Below, one piece after another: positions 46,101 to 54,590 of a stretch of 64,000 bases of DNA. A model generated the notes under the pieces. That model was given only the letters and a program-made list of their open reading frames with translations. It ran no database searches and had not been told where the DNA came from. The stretch comes from Helicoverpa zea (lineage: Eukaryota > Arthropoda > Insecta > Lepidoptera > Noctuidae): NCBI RefSeq assembly GCF_022581195.2, contig NC_061469.1, forward strand, positions 3,782,001 through 3,846,000. Reading direction: 5' to 3'. A program made the translations under genes and the position numbers. The number at the start of each line of letters is the position of its first letter. Position 1 is the stretch's first letter.

Positions 46101-49100
46101 GAAATGAAATGGAAACGGAACAAAGTAAATCAGTTTGATGGCAGTGTGATCGGTGGACTGATCTGATAGCGTGGTTTTGTTGTGCTGCAGGTGTTTGATA
46201 GATCTTTAAGAAATTACCAAAATATTTATGAGTTTGATTGTTGGACTTTTTGAAACAAGGTTAAAATCAAAACAACAAGGGAGAGATGTAGTGTATGCAG
46301 GTACATGTGCATCATTGTATAGGTTATGTCATTATTATGACGCCTCGTGCGCATACGTCACTCGGCTATAAATACCGGATCGAGCGGTGGGGAGTCAGTC
46401 GTTGTCAGACTGTCGACCTGTGTGGTGGTGCGTTGGCGAGTCGATTAACATAATAAAATGAGCGTACAATACAAGCGGCAACGCAACAGCACGGCTCCAC
46501 ACCAGCATTTAAGTTGTCATTCAATTTAGAGCATTAAATCGTGTATATTATAATATATTTCGTAATGTCAATATAAAAAAGCCAACGGCGAGCAGTCAGC
46601 GTGCTTGCCGCTTCCACACAACTCGATTCGCCGCCCGCGTGCTGCAAGCGAGCGGACCTCATGCGTACAGCGCGCCGACGGCGTGCTAATTGCGCGCCGA
46701 CTCCGAGCCGGCAGCGAAACAACGTCATTGCGTCGTGTTCAATCATAACATCAATCATAATCGTCTTAAAATAATATTGAGTTTGCGGTGACAGCAAGCT
46801 TACACCTCGCGGCCGGCGCGCGGCCGGCGAGCCGACGGCGAGCGGGCAGCGCGTGGTTAGCGCGCTGGCAGCTAGCCGTAGTCTTAATTCGAAGCGACGA
46901 CGTGCTGCAGCCGTGCTGTTGCGGTGCTGCTATAATGTGCCACAAGCTTTAATCTCATCGCAATTTAATACGTAGGAAGTTCTGAAATTTGTACCTGAAA
47001 ATATTAAAACGATTTCTCAGAAATAGGTCAAATTAATACTAGGTACGCTTTAGCTCAAATTCATTAATAGTCAACGTCTGATGTTTTGTTATATAATCTT
47101 CTTTATCGTATGTTTTAATTACTCTTTTCGTTTTGCTTCTTTTATAAACTTTGAAAATTGTTTACATGGCGATCAGTAAGAATTTTACGTCACTGGAGCA
47201 TATAAGTATCTGCTGGTCTATCGATACAACTGCTGTGCACAGTGTCAATGTGTTTGATTCCTGGGTCGAAACAAAATCGCTTTGAAGGTTTTTAGGAACT
47301 TTAACAAAGGAGCCCAGAATGTCGAATTTACTGACGACCCCGTGCTTGTGAAGTAGGCGTCCAAGATGGTAAAATACCACGTCAGAGGCTATTTAGACGG
47401 ATGTGAGAAAACTGACACTAGGGATTGTTAGGTCTGTAGTTTATTCGAAAAGAAGAAAGAATTTGTAGATAATCTGTTACTCCTGTAAAAAAAATAACCA
47501 AACATCCTTCAGACAACATTGGTGGTGGTATAATTCTCCATAAATTATAAATTCAATAGTAGGAATATCCGTAAATGTTTGATCAGAATATCCAGATATA
47601 ACTTTGTTGTAAATGTTTATGAATTATTAATAACATTTTACACGAAATCAAAATGTTTTAGCCTAAACGAGTGGGCGTTGTCTAAAATGTCTAAAATGTC
47701 TAAAATGGCTATTACTCATAAGTTGTAAAGGTTTCGAGTAACTTTATTTGGGCAGTTTGTCTATAATAATAAAAGAGACTAATGATGCCGCGCGATGATA
47801 GTCGATGTCGCCGTTCCGCATGACGAGAACCTTGTGAAAGCTGAGAAAGAGAAACAAATAAAATATCTCGACTTAGCGCACGAGGTTGTCGCCATGTGGA
47901 GTGTCGACACGGCTGTTGTTGTGCCGATTGTCGTTACGGCCAATGGTTTAATAGCCAAGAGCCTCGACGAACACCTCAGGAGGCTCTCGTTGGGCGGCTG
48001 GATCAAGGGACTGATTCAGAAGGCAGTACTCTTTGATACGGCACGTATTGTGAGGAGGTTTCTGTCTCTGGGACCCTAACCACCGGTACCTTGGACCCTG
48101 TGCCCGATATCGGTGGCAACCTATTTTTTATATTTTTAAATGTTTTTTATTTTTATATTTAATATTAAAATGTAAATTATATGTTCTAAATAAATAAATG
48201 ACTTGAATAAAGAGACTAATGATATAAAATAAATTGTAATAGCTTTTTTATGCATATTTATCACAGGCTTACTCAAAAAAGAGTCTTTTAGGCTTTTCTC
48301 GAAGACCCACAGTTACTATGGTATCAACTTTTATTTCGCTTACTGACCATACCATTCCTTCCAGCATTTCACACAATCCATTTTATGTGTGCTTAATATA
48401 AGTAAGTATACGAAGATGACACACACAATTTCAATTGCCATCAAGTCTATACATATAATAAATCTGTAGAAAAGTAATTTTGTACATTGAAGAAATTGAC
48501 AAAAAAAATAGCCAGCATTTTAAAGGATAACTAACAGAACCCATTTCAATCATTTTTGTCATTTTTGTCTGTTTGTCTGTTTATCTGTTTGTTTGTTCGG
48601 GATTCACGTAAAATCTACGAATTAAATGCAGACAATGCTTATATACAAAAATTCTACGTAACTTGGGGTATTATTTAGTTTTTGTTTCATCGAAATCGAT
48701 TCACTCTATCAAAAGATATGATTAATTTTGTGAATTCAAGATGTAAAATATTACGACACGCAATCTATTTGTCAAAACTGTACATTTGAATGTTGTACTT
48801 ATATTAGTTGATCGGCCTATTATTAATCTTTACACAGAAAATCACACTTTTATACGTAACTTCGGAAGAAAAAAAAAAATGAAACTTTTGTTTAGCCAAG
48901 GTTAAAGTAGCTCCATCTGTGGTAAATAAAATACATCAAATTTGTCAAAGGAGAGAGTGCGATTTGCGAGGTGGTAAATGACAATATTACCATACATTCT
49001 TTATAGAGGATTATTATTTCAACAGATGGAGTTGTGTATTTTCCGTAATTCACCATATTTTAACACGTAGAGTAATTTTTCGATAGACATTTCAATAGTG

Positions 49101-52100
49101 TTTGTCAGTTTGCCGTGCCACATCAAAATCCAACTATAATTATTACCTTGATGAAAAGAAAATTAATAGTTCTCAGCCAAATTTAAAACGGTGCCATCTA
49201 AATTATTTTTTGAACATTATGTCAAAAATGATGACTTTAGTGGAACAATTAATTATCATTTAAAGTTACAGATGGAGTTCATATCAGGATTTTTTCATAA
49301 ACATAGTTTAGCTTATCTTCCACTAATGTGGTGGCCTTAAAACAAATTACTTTGAGTGAGTAGTATTAAGTAGACCTTAATTATTTTTTCTGATGCAAAA
49401 TATGTAAACTTAATCCTAGAAAAAATGAGGATCTATCTCTCGCAAGCGCTGCTAAGCGTGAGGAAGGTAATGTAGGATTCTGTAGCTTTAAAAACAAGCC
49501 CAGATACAAAGTGCAGATAAGAAATGGGAGCTCTCTCTATTTAATACCATACACACGTAAAATGCTTTATGCGTCTGAAAACGTACAAATTACGCGCCGC
49601 ATACCAGAGACATGCTTACTTTCAACTTCTGATCGCAAATACACTGTTCACGATTACGAACAGTCTCAGTAAGACCCGAGCCAAGTCTAAAAACCTTAAA
49701 AAACACCTTTTATATAAAACTACGTTTGATGTCATTTAATCACAAAGACAGAATTGTTCTCTGTTGCAAATCCTATCCACCTATATCCTATCCTAATCCA
49801 GAATGCATTGCAGGTGTGCATTGCACAAAAACCAATGGTATCCTATTCGAGAAGTCAAAAGAGTTGACCTGCCAACGTCAGCTTCTGCGCTAAGCAAGTG
49901 TTCTTAATAGTACCATCAGAATTACATCGTTGAATGAGGTGAATAAATTTTCAGAAACCACAATAGCAGTAGGAGCCAAAGCGTATTATCGCTTCATAGA
50001 GCTCTGATCGGCCCCAGGTGACCAAGTCAGGTCTGATTTGTTCGTTCATCAGATCTTTGAAAGTGTTTCGGTGGATACTTACTGTCGTCTTACGTGTGAC
50101 ACAAAATATGGTATATAAACGTCCTCCGCAAGAGCGAAATTTTCCCGGTGTGCGGTAGTGACGCACAGTATACAACACTTATGTTTCTTTTGATTTGCTG
50201 GCTCCACCAACAAATGACCAATTGCGAGCGTACATTCTGAAAATCTTGGAAAAACTGCAGGTTTCAAGTACGAACACATGAAGTGGACTCTCACAGATAC
50301 GTACATTTTGCCTATTCGTGAACTAATGCAAACATTTCGGTGGAGTTCCGGCTTAGGCCTCCCCCACATTAGGCGTGCGCGATCCTCGGGCGTGTGAGTA
50401 GCGCGGGCGCCGCGCGTGCGTCGCGAGCGCGTTGCGTGCGCGTCGCTTTTTGCTGCCCTGCGGCATTTGCCGCGCGCTCGCGGCGCGCGCGCGCCGCTCT
50501 CCTTGACGTTTAACTGCTAAGGCTTTTAGCGGGCGGCGGGGATAGCAGGCGAAGGGGTAAGAACGCAATTCGAGCGCCGCGTGCTCGCCGCGAGCGCGTC
50601 GCTTGCACTCTTCACACATGCCGCAGGGCAGCAAAACGCGACGTTCACGCAGCGCGCTCGCGAAGCCCGCGCTACTCACACGCCCGAGGATCGCGCACGC
50701 CTAATGTGGGGTCAGCCTTACCATGAGTAAGTGAAACTATCCTACCCTATGCGCCTGCTGATGATGATGACTCATTTTATCATCCATCCAGCTATTCCCC
50801 AACTATGTTGGTGTTGGCTTCCAGTCACCGAATCTGTTTGAGTACCAATATTTTGCTTGGAGCGACTACCTATCTACAATCCAGTCAACTACACAAGACG
50901 ATATCCATATTATGGTAAGACTGACAGACTTTCTGGCTTCTGATTAGTCGCAGCAGCTGCAGAAAATGTACAAATGACAGCTTTGTCAGACTCAAAGCAT
51001 GTAGACATAGATTATACCTGTTTCCTGTGAAAATTACTTACGCACCATACGTAATAATTTTAGAAATTGGCTGAACAACGTCACAAACTTTACTTCTTTT
51101 GTTTAGATAAATGGTCACATCCACAACACAACCTTGATCAATGAATCTATGCGACTGCTAAGTGCTAATCCTAATTATACTGTCACGTGAAAGAATGCAC
51201 CTACGGGATAAGTAGTATTTTGACGATTCTATATTGCTCACGCAGACGAAGTTGCGGGCAACAGCTAGTATCAAATAAAACACTGAGAGTAAGTGCACAC
51301 TACAGAATAAACAGTCGGCTGACAATTTCCCCGATGGTTGGCATTTTTTTCCCAATCAAAGTTTTCAATAATGTGTGTACTACCGTACATATTCGTACTC
51401 AATTCTGAGCCCAAACAAACTATCGGCTGACTTAAAGTCTGCAGTGTTCTCTTAAAAAAATCAGGAGATTAAAATTAGTATTCCTGCCTAACCAACAGCG
51501 CTTATTCTCGCCTTAACTTCCGTAGACTTGTCACATCACAACTTTCCACCGTCGAGTTAGAATATAATTATATTTGACGGATCATTTCTCTCTCACCTTC
51601 ATAACAACGGTTCGTGAATATTCAACGCTTTGAAGCTAAGTGACGTTTAAAATTTTAAAACTTTGTGTACTAATTTCTTGCGTATATTGTCTAGGAGACT
51701 TGTATATTGTTTTAGGTTTATTTTGATTCCTTGAATCAATCTCATGTCGATATTATTTATCTTTACCTACTAATGTAATAAAGAGAAAACATTTGTTTGT
51801 TTATTTGTACCCTAAAGTCTAAGATACTACTGAACCGAGAGTAAATTTTTTATAATTGTTGGGAAGCTACACTTTTCCCGACTAACATAGGCTATATTTT
51901 ATACTGGTACATGCAGTAGTTCCTACGGGATGCGGGTAAAATCGTGGGAAAATGGTTAACCAAGGATATATGTAACTCGATTTTGATTAGATAATGAGGT
52001 CTGTTCTCGTCAGAAATATTATACTTTTCTTCCTACTTCAAAACTAATGCTGAAGTTTATTTCTATTGTTAGCTATGATCCTCTCGAGTATACTTTGGCA

Positions 52101-54253
52101 TAAACCCAGGGGACTAGATTAATTTGCTACATATTTCAGTCTTTTTCCAGATTATTACGAACTCCGCAACCCCGGAACTGGTACAATACATGTATTGACA
52201 TGTTTTAGACATGATTTTGTTTATTTTGAAAGCAGTTCATACGTTTTGGTTTGTTATTACAGAATGACACTAGGTAGTTTCTATACAAATTCTATACTTT
52301 AGTTACCTTGCATGTTATGTATTAATTTAAATGTCTTTATTTTTGACAATTCTTTGTTACATCGTCTTATCCTCTTTTTCTTCCATGTCCTACTTACACT
52401 TGCTTCCATAATTCCGCATACGTTCCATTTCCCACACTCATGTAGAGGTAGATACTCATTTACACAACAATCAATGTAGGTACATGAAGTAGTTACTGTT
52501 TCTAATAAAAACGCGATTAAGAGACAAACTAAAGGATAAAATGATGACAGTATACCTACATATACAAACATAACGCTGGCTTGCTAAATACCCAACTTTT
52601 TACCCCTCTGTGGCAGTTAGGAGGGTTTGTGATGCTAACAACTTAACTATGTGCCTATGTATTATGTGCTAGAGTGAGTTGTGGATTTCCATGTGATAAT
52701 GCTACATATAAACTTTTTAGAAGTGATTTTATAAAATTGAGTTTTAAATTAGGTACGTAGGGTCATTAGGTGAATAAAGGTACTGGTTTTTTAAATATTT
52801 TGCTTCAAACTTTTTTTGCCTTTTGCCCCTTAAGAGATGTAGATGGAATCAAACTTCACATTCATGATTCGAGAAGTCTCAACTGGACATAATTTTATTT
52901 CCAATTCTAGTTTCAAAAGATTGGACATTCGTTTTGATTCGAACATTATACTCCACTTTGGCCCTAACTCCCCTAAAACGAAAGAAAATCTCACCAGTAA
53001 AACACATAATTTTAATTTCAGTGCCATCAAACCGCCACAAAAAACACAAGACGAACGCAGTAGTGGAAGAAGAAGAACCGACTACACACCCCGACTTCGA
53101 CTTCCAATGGCCGGACCCAGACCATGTGAACAATTTCGAAGTACCCGAAGCTTTCAGGCTAGGCCACGGAGGAAGGAAAGATAGCGGAGATGCCATAACT
53201 AAGGTAGGTTAAGTGCCTTCTTGTCGGTCAACTAAAGCACGGTAGGTGTGATCAGTAACTAGAACTAACGAGGCGTTCGGGTTCCTTGTCAAATCTTTCA
53301 AAGAGATCTTGATTGACTGGAGATTTTGTTTTTAAAATAATGTACGGGTTCCGTAGAAGGCGTGTAACGGTGGAGGTAGTAACGTTCCTCGTTCCTCGAA
53401 CACCCGCATTTTGGTGTGGTGTGCTTCTTAAGAGTTTTTGCGTTATGACATCTCCGATAGTCATTTTGTTCTCTATGGCCTAGGCGAATTGAACAATAGC
53501 CATAGTCTACAGGTATTGTTGTTGAACAATATGTAAATTATAATGGGCTATTGTGAGGCGGTGGTTTATACGCTTATGAAGATTATGTTAACGTGTTTAG
53601 TTAGGTGTGGTATGGGATGTGATTTCCTGTTAAGTTTAGGCATAAGTCAAAGTATGTGTACTAGGTACTAAATTAGCTTTTACCTACTAAGTAACTTTTT
53701 TCTCGTCAGTTACATAGAATGAAAGACAATGAAAATGACATGGCAAGAATGAAGAAAAATTATGAGACTGACTCGTAACAAAGCTGTATACCTATTACTA
53801 TTTTTTATAGTCTTAACTCTAAGGTAGATCAATGTAAAAAAAACGAACTAGGACCCATACTGAATTCGATTTCCTTCCTGTGGTGTGCTAAAGAGGTTTT
53901 CATTGTAAGGCAAAATTCATAGCCCTTTTTAATAAACGTTTTCAAAAATGTTTTAAAATCTTTAGTGTCAAATTCCTTGTACATTATTTAGTTAAGTACT
54001 TTTTCAGAATCGCTATTTCATAAAGCACTGCCTTTAATAGCTTTTGTGTAGAAGTAAATAACCATTGTAAATACATTGGAAAAGACTTCCATATAAGTTA
54101 CTTACCTCAGATATCATGCAACATTCAACCTTGATTCTAAGAGCACAGATTTTAAAATTGCTTGTTTCTTTTTAATGGCATCATTTGTTTCAGATGTCGC
54201 CATCTTCAGCAAACCAACATGGAAGAACTAAGCACCGTTCTCATTCCAATTAA
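37101..54253 (+). CDS. Gene C: small secreted acidic/basic protein, three exons, unrecognised
   Basis: Model: exon 1 37101-37155 (donor G|GTGAGT, phase 1), exon 2 53022-53203 (acceptor ttttaatttcag, donor AAG|GTAGGT, phase 0), exon 3 54194-54253 (acceptor catttgtttcag, stop TAA), AATAAA at 54336-54341. Total 297 nt, 98 residues. Exon 1 encodes a typical signal peptide (MKSILLLLFVVFLTVVVA). The mature part starts with a basic block (NRHKKHK), continues acidic (EEEEP, then a DFDFQWPDPDH motif), and ends basic (GRTKHRSHSN). Exon 2's last 16 or so codons and its donor lie within TIR element 53154-53487. Intron 1 is 15.9 kb because of inserted elements, so further small exons could be hidden there. 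The frame stays open through both junctions, but transcript evidence is absent. Function unknown; secretion is inferred from the signal peptide. Confidence 0.5.
37518..37747. mobile_element. MITE with about 62-bp perfect terminal inverted repeats
   Basis: The left arm starting tatagttcggccattcag is repeated perfectly, inverted, at the right end. Arms are about 62 bp and the centre about 105 bp. Outer text tata/ttat is itself palindromic, so the exact TSD is ambiguous (TATA or TTA). Non-coding, in gene C intron 1. Confidence 0.75.
37748..38488. other. Gene C intron 1, nothing recognised
   Basis: AT-rich intronic DNA. Confidence 0.35.
38490..38835 (+). repeat. Dispersed repeat, GC-richer, unclassified
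   Basis: The 3' part carries gttacggcggccctggtaca, then cggcatacgaaggaacacga, the cagtaaaagtctgacactcc block and acccacagcggga. I have met this order as an interspersed repeat of moths, but cannot assign a class. Open frames at 38449-38665 lie within it. Confidence 0.45.
38836..40069. other. Gene C intron 1, nothing recognised
   Basis: AT-rich. A short local duplication gaattctgaatgaaaa occurs near 39413-39442. Confidence 0.35.
40070..40350 (+). mobile_element. Helitron-like fragment
   Basis: Blocks ttgtttgtttgtatgttt, aagctagactgtctccga, gtaacataggctgtatttta, ccgggaacgggcagtaatta and gggatgcaggtgaaaccgcg follow the usual order of the Lep1-type tail in plus orientation. Confidence 0.6.
40526..40712 (+). 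repeat. 5' LTR
   Basis: 187 bp, TG...CA. It contains a promoter-like tataaata at about 40606, an initiator-like agtcagtcgttgtc region about 25-30 nt downstream, and aataaaa at about 40691 as a possible poly(A) signal. Confidence 0.9.
40713..40730 (+). promoter_or_regulatory. Putative primer binding site
   Basis: TTGGCGACGAGGATAAAA directly follows the CA end of the 5' LTR, the position where the 3' end of a tRNA anneals to prime minus-strand synthesis. The tRNA species was not determined. Confidence 0.55.
40731..41454. other. LTR element interior, non-coding
   Basis: AT-rich, no frame resembling gag. Confidence 0.5.
41455..42226 (+). repeat. 47-bp minisatellite, 16.4 units, with 6-unit higher-order repeat
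   Basis: Unit ctactggtcattaaattgac + agcttg.c.gttggcagtag + a 7-bp tail (tgtgtat or tctatat). Sixteen full units and a partial one. Units 4-9 (41596-41877) are repeated almost exactly as units 10-15 (41878-42159), showing a block duplication of 282 bp. It lies wholly inside the LTR element. Confidence 0.95.
42227..42960. other. LTR element interior, non-coding
   Basis: AT-rich, no recognisable coding sequence. Confidence 0.45.
42971..43284 (+). repeat. SINE-2, short subtype, with TSD
   Basis: tRNA-like head (ctagctgtcgcaagcgcggc; B box gggttcgattcccgg), body and a gctaggaggacatcatcatc tail. It lacks the cgaaatcgctttgtggg..cagcccgga block of the 62325 copy. TACCCAACTG is duplicated at 42961-42970 and 43285-43294. 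Inserted after the LTR element or carried by its source copy. Confidence 0.85.
43295..44912. other. LTR element interior with scattered TCATNAAATTG motifs
   Basis: AT-rich, non-coding. Around 44318-44430 the core of the minisatellite units recurs as isolated copies (tcatgaaattgga, tcatcaaattgatg, tcatgaaattgaga). Confidence 0.5.
44914..45055 (-). repeat. RTE-type LINE 3' tail with (TCA)n
   Basis: (tcatca)n followed by ccactgctgaacataggcct and, further on, a ccggaagacgctggatgcag block, in minus orientation. Nested in the LTR element. Confidence 0.65.
45390..45632 (+). repeat. 30-bp minisatellite, 8 units, alternating subtypes
   Basis: Unit aaattggagacaaagtatgt + ggtcaccatt. Two subtypes (aaattggaga and aaatgggtga) mostly alternate, giving a 60-bp higher-order period. 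Because 30 is divisible by three, frames stay open on both strands, producing repeat-peptide ORFs (45336-45692) that are artefacts. Confidence 0.95.
45633..46286. other. LTR element 3' interior with purine tracts
   Basis: Non-coding. The true polypurine tract (aacaacaagggagaga) abuts the 3' LTR at 46287. A look-alike (cacaagggaagggatgtagt) occurs about 240 bp earlier at 46036-46056. Confidence 0.55.
46287..46473 (+). repeat. 3' LTR
   Basis: Identical to the 5' LTR except for one T/C difference (ggctataa instead of ggttataa), followed directly by the AGCGG target duplication. Confidence 0.9.
46953..47771. other. Gene C intron 1, nothing recognised
   Basis: Unremarkable apart from a 9-bp triplet repeat (tctaaaatg x3) at 47681-47707. 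Confidence 0.4.
47787..48079 (+). pseudogene. LINE reverse transcriptase ORF, C-terminal end only
   Basis: The frame is open from the truncation point, through ATG 47795, to TAA 48077-48079. It reads IVDVAVPHDENL, then KYLDLAHEVVAMW, VVPIVVTANG, HLRRLSLGGW and TARIVRRFLSLGP. I recognise this as the conserved tail found after the RT domain in a lepidopteran LINE clade; the exact clade is not assigned. All catalytic parts are missing, so the fragment is inert. Confidence 0.75.
47787..48208 (+). mobile_element. 5'-truncated LINE fragment with 15-bp TSD
   Basis: AAAGAGACTAATGAT is duplicated exactly at 47772-47786 and 48209-48223. The insertion carries the C-terminal end of a LINE ORF and a 3' UTR (cgatatcggtggcaac, AT-rich, ending taaataaatgacttgaat). 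No poly(A) run is present. Different family from the Jockey element at 29458. Confidence 0.85.
48224..48439. other. Gene C intron 1, nothing recognised
   Basis: AT-rich. Confidence 0.35.
48440..48600 (+). repeat. Dispersed repeat related to 9985-10330
   Basis: Shares tataataaatctgtag, ttttgtacattgaagaaatt and a tttgtctgtttgtctgttt tract with the earlier copy. Confidence 0.5.
48601..50350. other. Gene C intron 1, mostly unrecognised
   Basis: AT-rich to about 49930. From 49951 to 50369 the minus strand has overlapping open frames (including a CCILCVTTAHRENF stretch) and a gtaagt after acgaca near 50083. No consistent exon model or family emerged. Confidence 0.3.
50356..50717. mobile_element. 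GC-rich TIR element, PIF/Harbinger-like, TTA duplication
   Basis: Ends pair as inverted repeats of about 55 bp (left ccacattaggcgtgcgcgat onwards; right its complement), flanked by TTA at 50353-50355 and 50718-50720. 362 bp, very GC-rich interior full of gcgcgc/gcgagc words, non-coding. TTA duplication fits PIF/Harbinger; same style as 1613-2013. Confidence 0.75.
50762..50990 (-). repeat. Decayed SINE-3 copy
   Basis: Blocks tcatccatccagctattcccc, gttggtgttggcttccagtc, gagcgactacctatct and ctttctggcttctgattag follow the order of the SINE at 9145-9536; the tRNA-like head is lost. Confidence 0.55.
51238..51272 (+). mobile_element. Helitron-like 3' terminus
   Basis: cacgcagacgaagttgcggg followed by caacagctagt, a typical Lep1 3' end; the rest of the element is not recognisable. 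Confidence 0.5.
51293..51450. mobile_element. MITE family G copy
   Basis: Ends gtgcacactacagaataaac and actatcggctgacttaaagt with the shared internal ttcaataatgtgtgtactac region. Confidence 0.55.
51451..51765. other. Gene C intron 1, nothing recognised
   Basis: AT-rich. Confidence 0.35.
51767..51960 (+). mobile_element. Helitron-like fragment
   Basis: Blocks catttgtttgtttatttgta, ctactgaaccgagagtaaat, agctacacttttcccgacta, acataggctatattttatac and cgggatgcgggtaaaatcg, in plus orientation. Confidence 0.6.
52299..52571 (-). CDS. Possible small secreted Cys-rich protein or exon, unrecognised
   Basis: Read as one frame it gives 90 residues. A hydrophobic N-terminus (FYPLVCLLIAFLL) could be a signal peptide, then a Cys/Trp-rich part (TSCTYIDCCVNEY, then LHECGKWNVCG), then a basic tail (WKKKRIRRCNK). 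Alternatively only 52398-52501 is an exon: acceptor gcgtttttattag, donor AGT|GTAAGT, entered in phase 1 and left in phase 0, as gene B exon 6 and gene C exon 2 are. It lies antisense within gene C intron 1. No TATA box or partner exons found. Six cysteines in about 45 residues exceeds what I expect by chance, but coding status is unproven. Confidence 0.3.
   Translation of the reverse strand: MFVYVGILSSFYPLVCLLIAFLLETVTTSCTYIDCCVNEYLPLHECGKWNVCGIMEASVSRTWKKKRIRRCNKELSKIKTFKLIHNMQGN
52572..53021. other. Gene C intron 1, 3' end
   Basis: AT-rich, ending in the acceptor of exon 2. Both strands have open frames through 52830-53030, which I treat as chance. Confidence 0.35.
53154..53487. mobile_element. 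TIR element, family M, overlapping gene C exon 2
   Basis: Imperfect TIRs of about 40 bp: left ggctaggccacggaggaagg..tagcggagatgccataac, right the complement reading ggccatagagaacaaaatga..tatcggagatgtcataac. The interior matches 63646-63978 and 12712-12945 (gcgttcgggttccttgtcaa and gtaacgttcctcg blocks). Possibly a TA duplication. The left TIR forms the end of exon 2 of gene C and its 5' splice site at 53203/53204. Confidence 0.7.
53488..54193. other. Gene C intron 2 remainder
   Basis: AT-rich, ending in acceptor catttgtttcag. Confidence 0.35.
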
Positions 54254-54335
54254 AATATTGATGGAAACTATATCGATTCTACTTATTTCCGAAGACATGA
54301 AAGTCATTTCAAAATTATTATAGGAAACAGTGTCT

Positions 54336-54341
54336 AATAAA
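54336..54341 (+). terminator. Poly(A) signal of gene C
   Basis: AATAAA 83 nt after the stop codon of gene C; a further aataaa follows at about 54388. Confidence 0.5.
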
Positions 54342-54429
54342 ATGTTTTGGCAAAATTATATTTGTTTTTTTTTTTTTTTTCCTTTCAATAAAAATCTGAT
54401 TTGATCGAGCTTATTCTAACAATTTCATC

Positions 54430-54590
54430 CTCAAGCCGTAGGGACTACTTCGTTTGTCGGGATAAAAAATTGCCTATAGCCTTTCTCAATAGATTGTCTG
54501 ATAGATTACACTGAAGGTTTTTTTTTCAAATCGTCCAGTAGTTCCTGAAATAGGCTCGTTCAAGCAAACTTTTAGGGTGCATCTACACGG
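54430..54590 (-). mobile_element. Helitron-like fragment
   Basis: Contains ccgtagggactacttcgttt, cgggataaaaaattgcctat and aaatcgtccagtagttcctg in the order of the Lep1-type repeat, reversed. Confidence 0.5.

Larger units (their letters stand above)
40526..46473 (+). mobile_element. Non-coding LTR retrotransposon (LARD-like), complete with TSD
   Basis: Two 187-bp LTRs (40526-40712, 46287-46473) differ at one position, begin TG and end CA, and are flanked by the perfect 5-bp duplication AGCGG (40521-40525, 46474-46478). A primer binding site starts at 40713 (ttggcgacgaggat, similar to those of mag-type Gypsy elements, from memory) and a purine tract (acaagggagaga) precedes the 3' LTR. The 5.57-kb interior has no gag, protease, RT or integrase. 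It contains a 47-bp minisatellite, a 30-bp minisatellite, a SINE-2 copy and an RTE tail. The near-identical LTRs imply recent movement, which must have used proteins supplied by another element. Confidence 0.9.
40501..46952. mobile_element. GC-rich TIR element split by an LTR element
   Basis: The left arm (40505-40525, tatggcacattatagcgg) continues at 46479 after the LTR insertion. It pairs with 46914-46948: about 33 bp reading agccgtgctgttgcggtg then ctataatgtgcc on the right are the inverted copy with few mismatches. TTAA lies outside both ends (40501-40504, 46949-46952). The body (46479-46913) is GC-rich with many gccggc- and gcgagc-type words, like the elements at 1438 and 50356. TTAA would suggest a piggyBac-type target site; a TAA of Harbinger type cannot be excluded. 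Confidence 0.65.

Noticed and set aside
40713..46286. Possible gag or pol in the LTR element interior
   Set aside because: I looked for RT (YxDD), protease and integrase motifs and a Gag-like CCHC in the visible frames and found none; no frame there exceeds about 140 codons and the longest are SINE or minisatellite.
52830..53030. Minus-strand frame with signal-peptide-like start (MMALKLKLCVLL)
   Set aside because: Its start overlaps the acceptor and first codons of gene C exon 2, the rest has no secreted-protein features, and the plus-strand reading is better supported.
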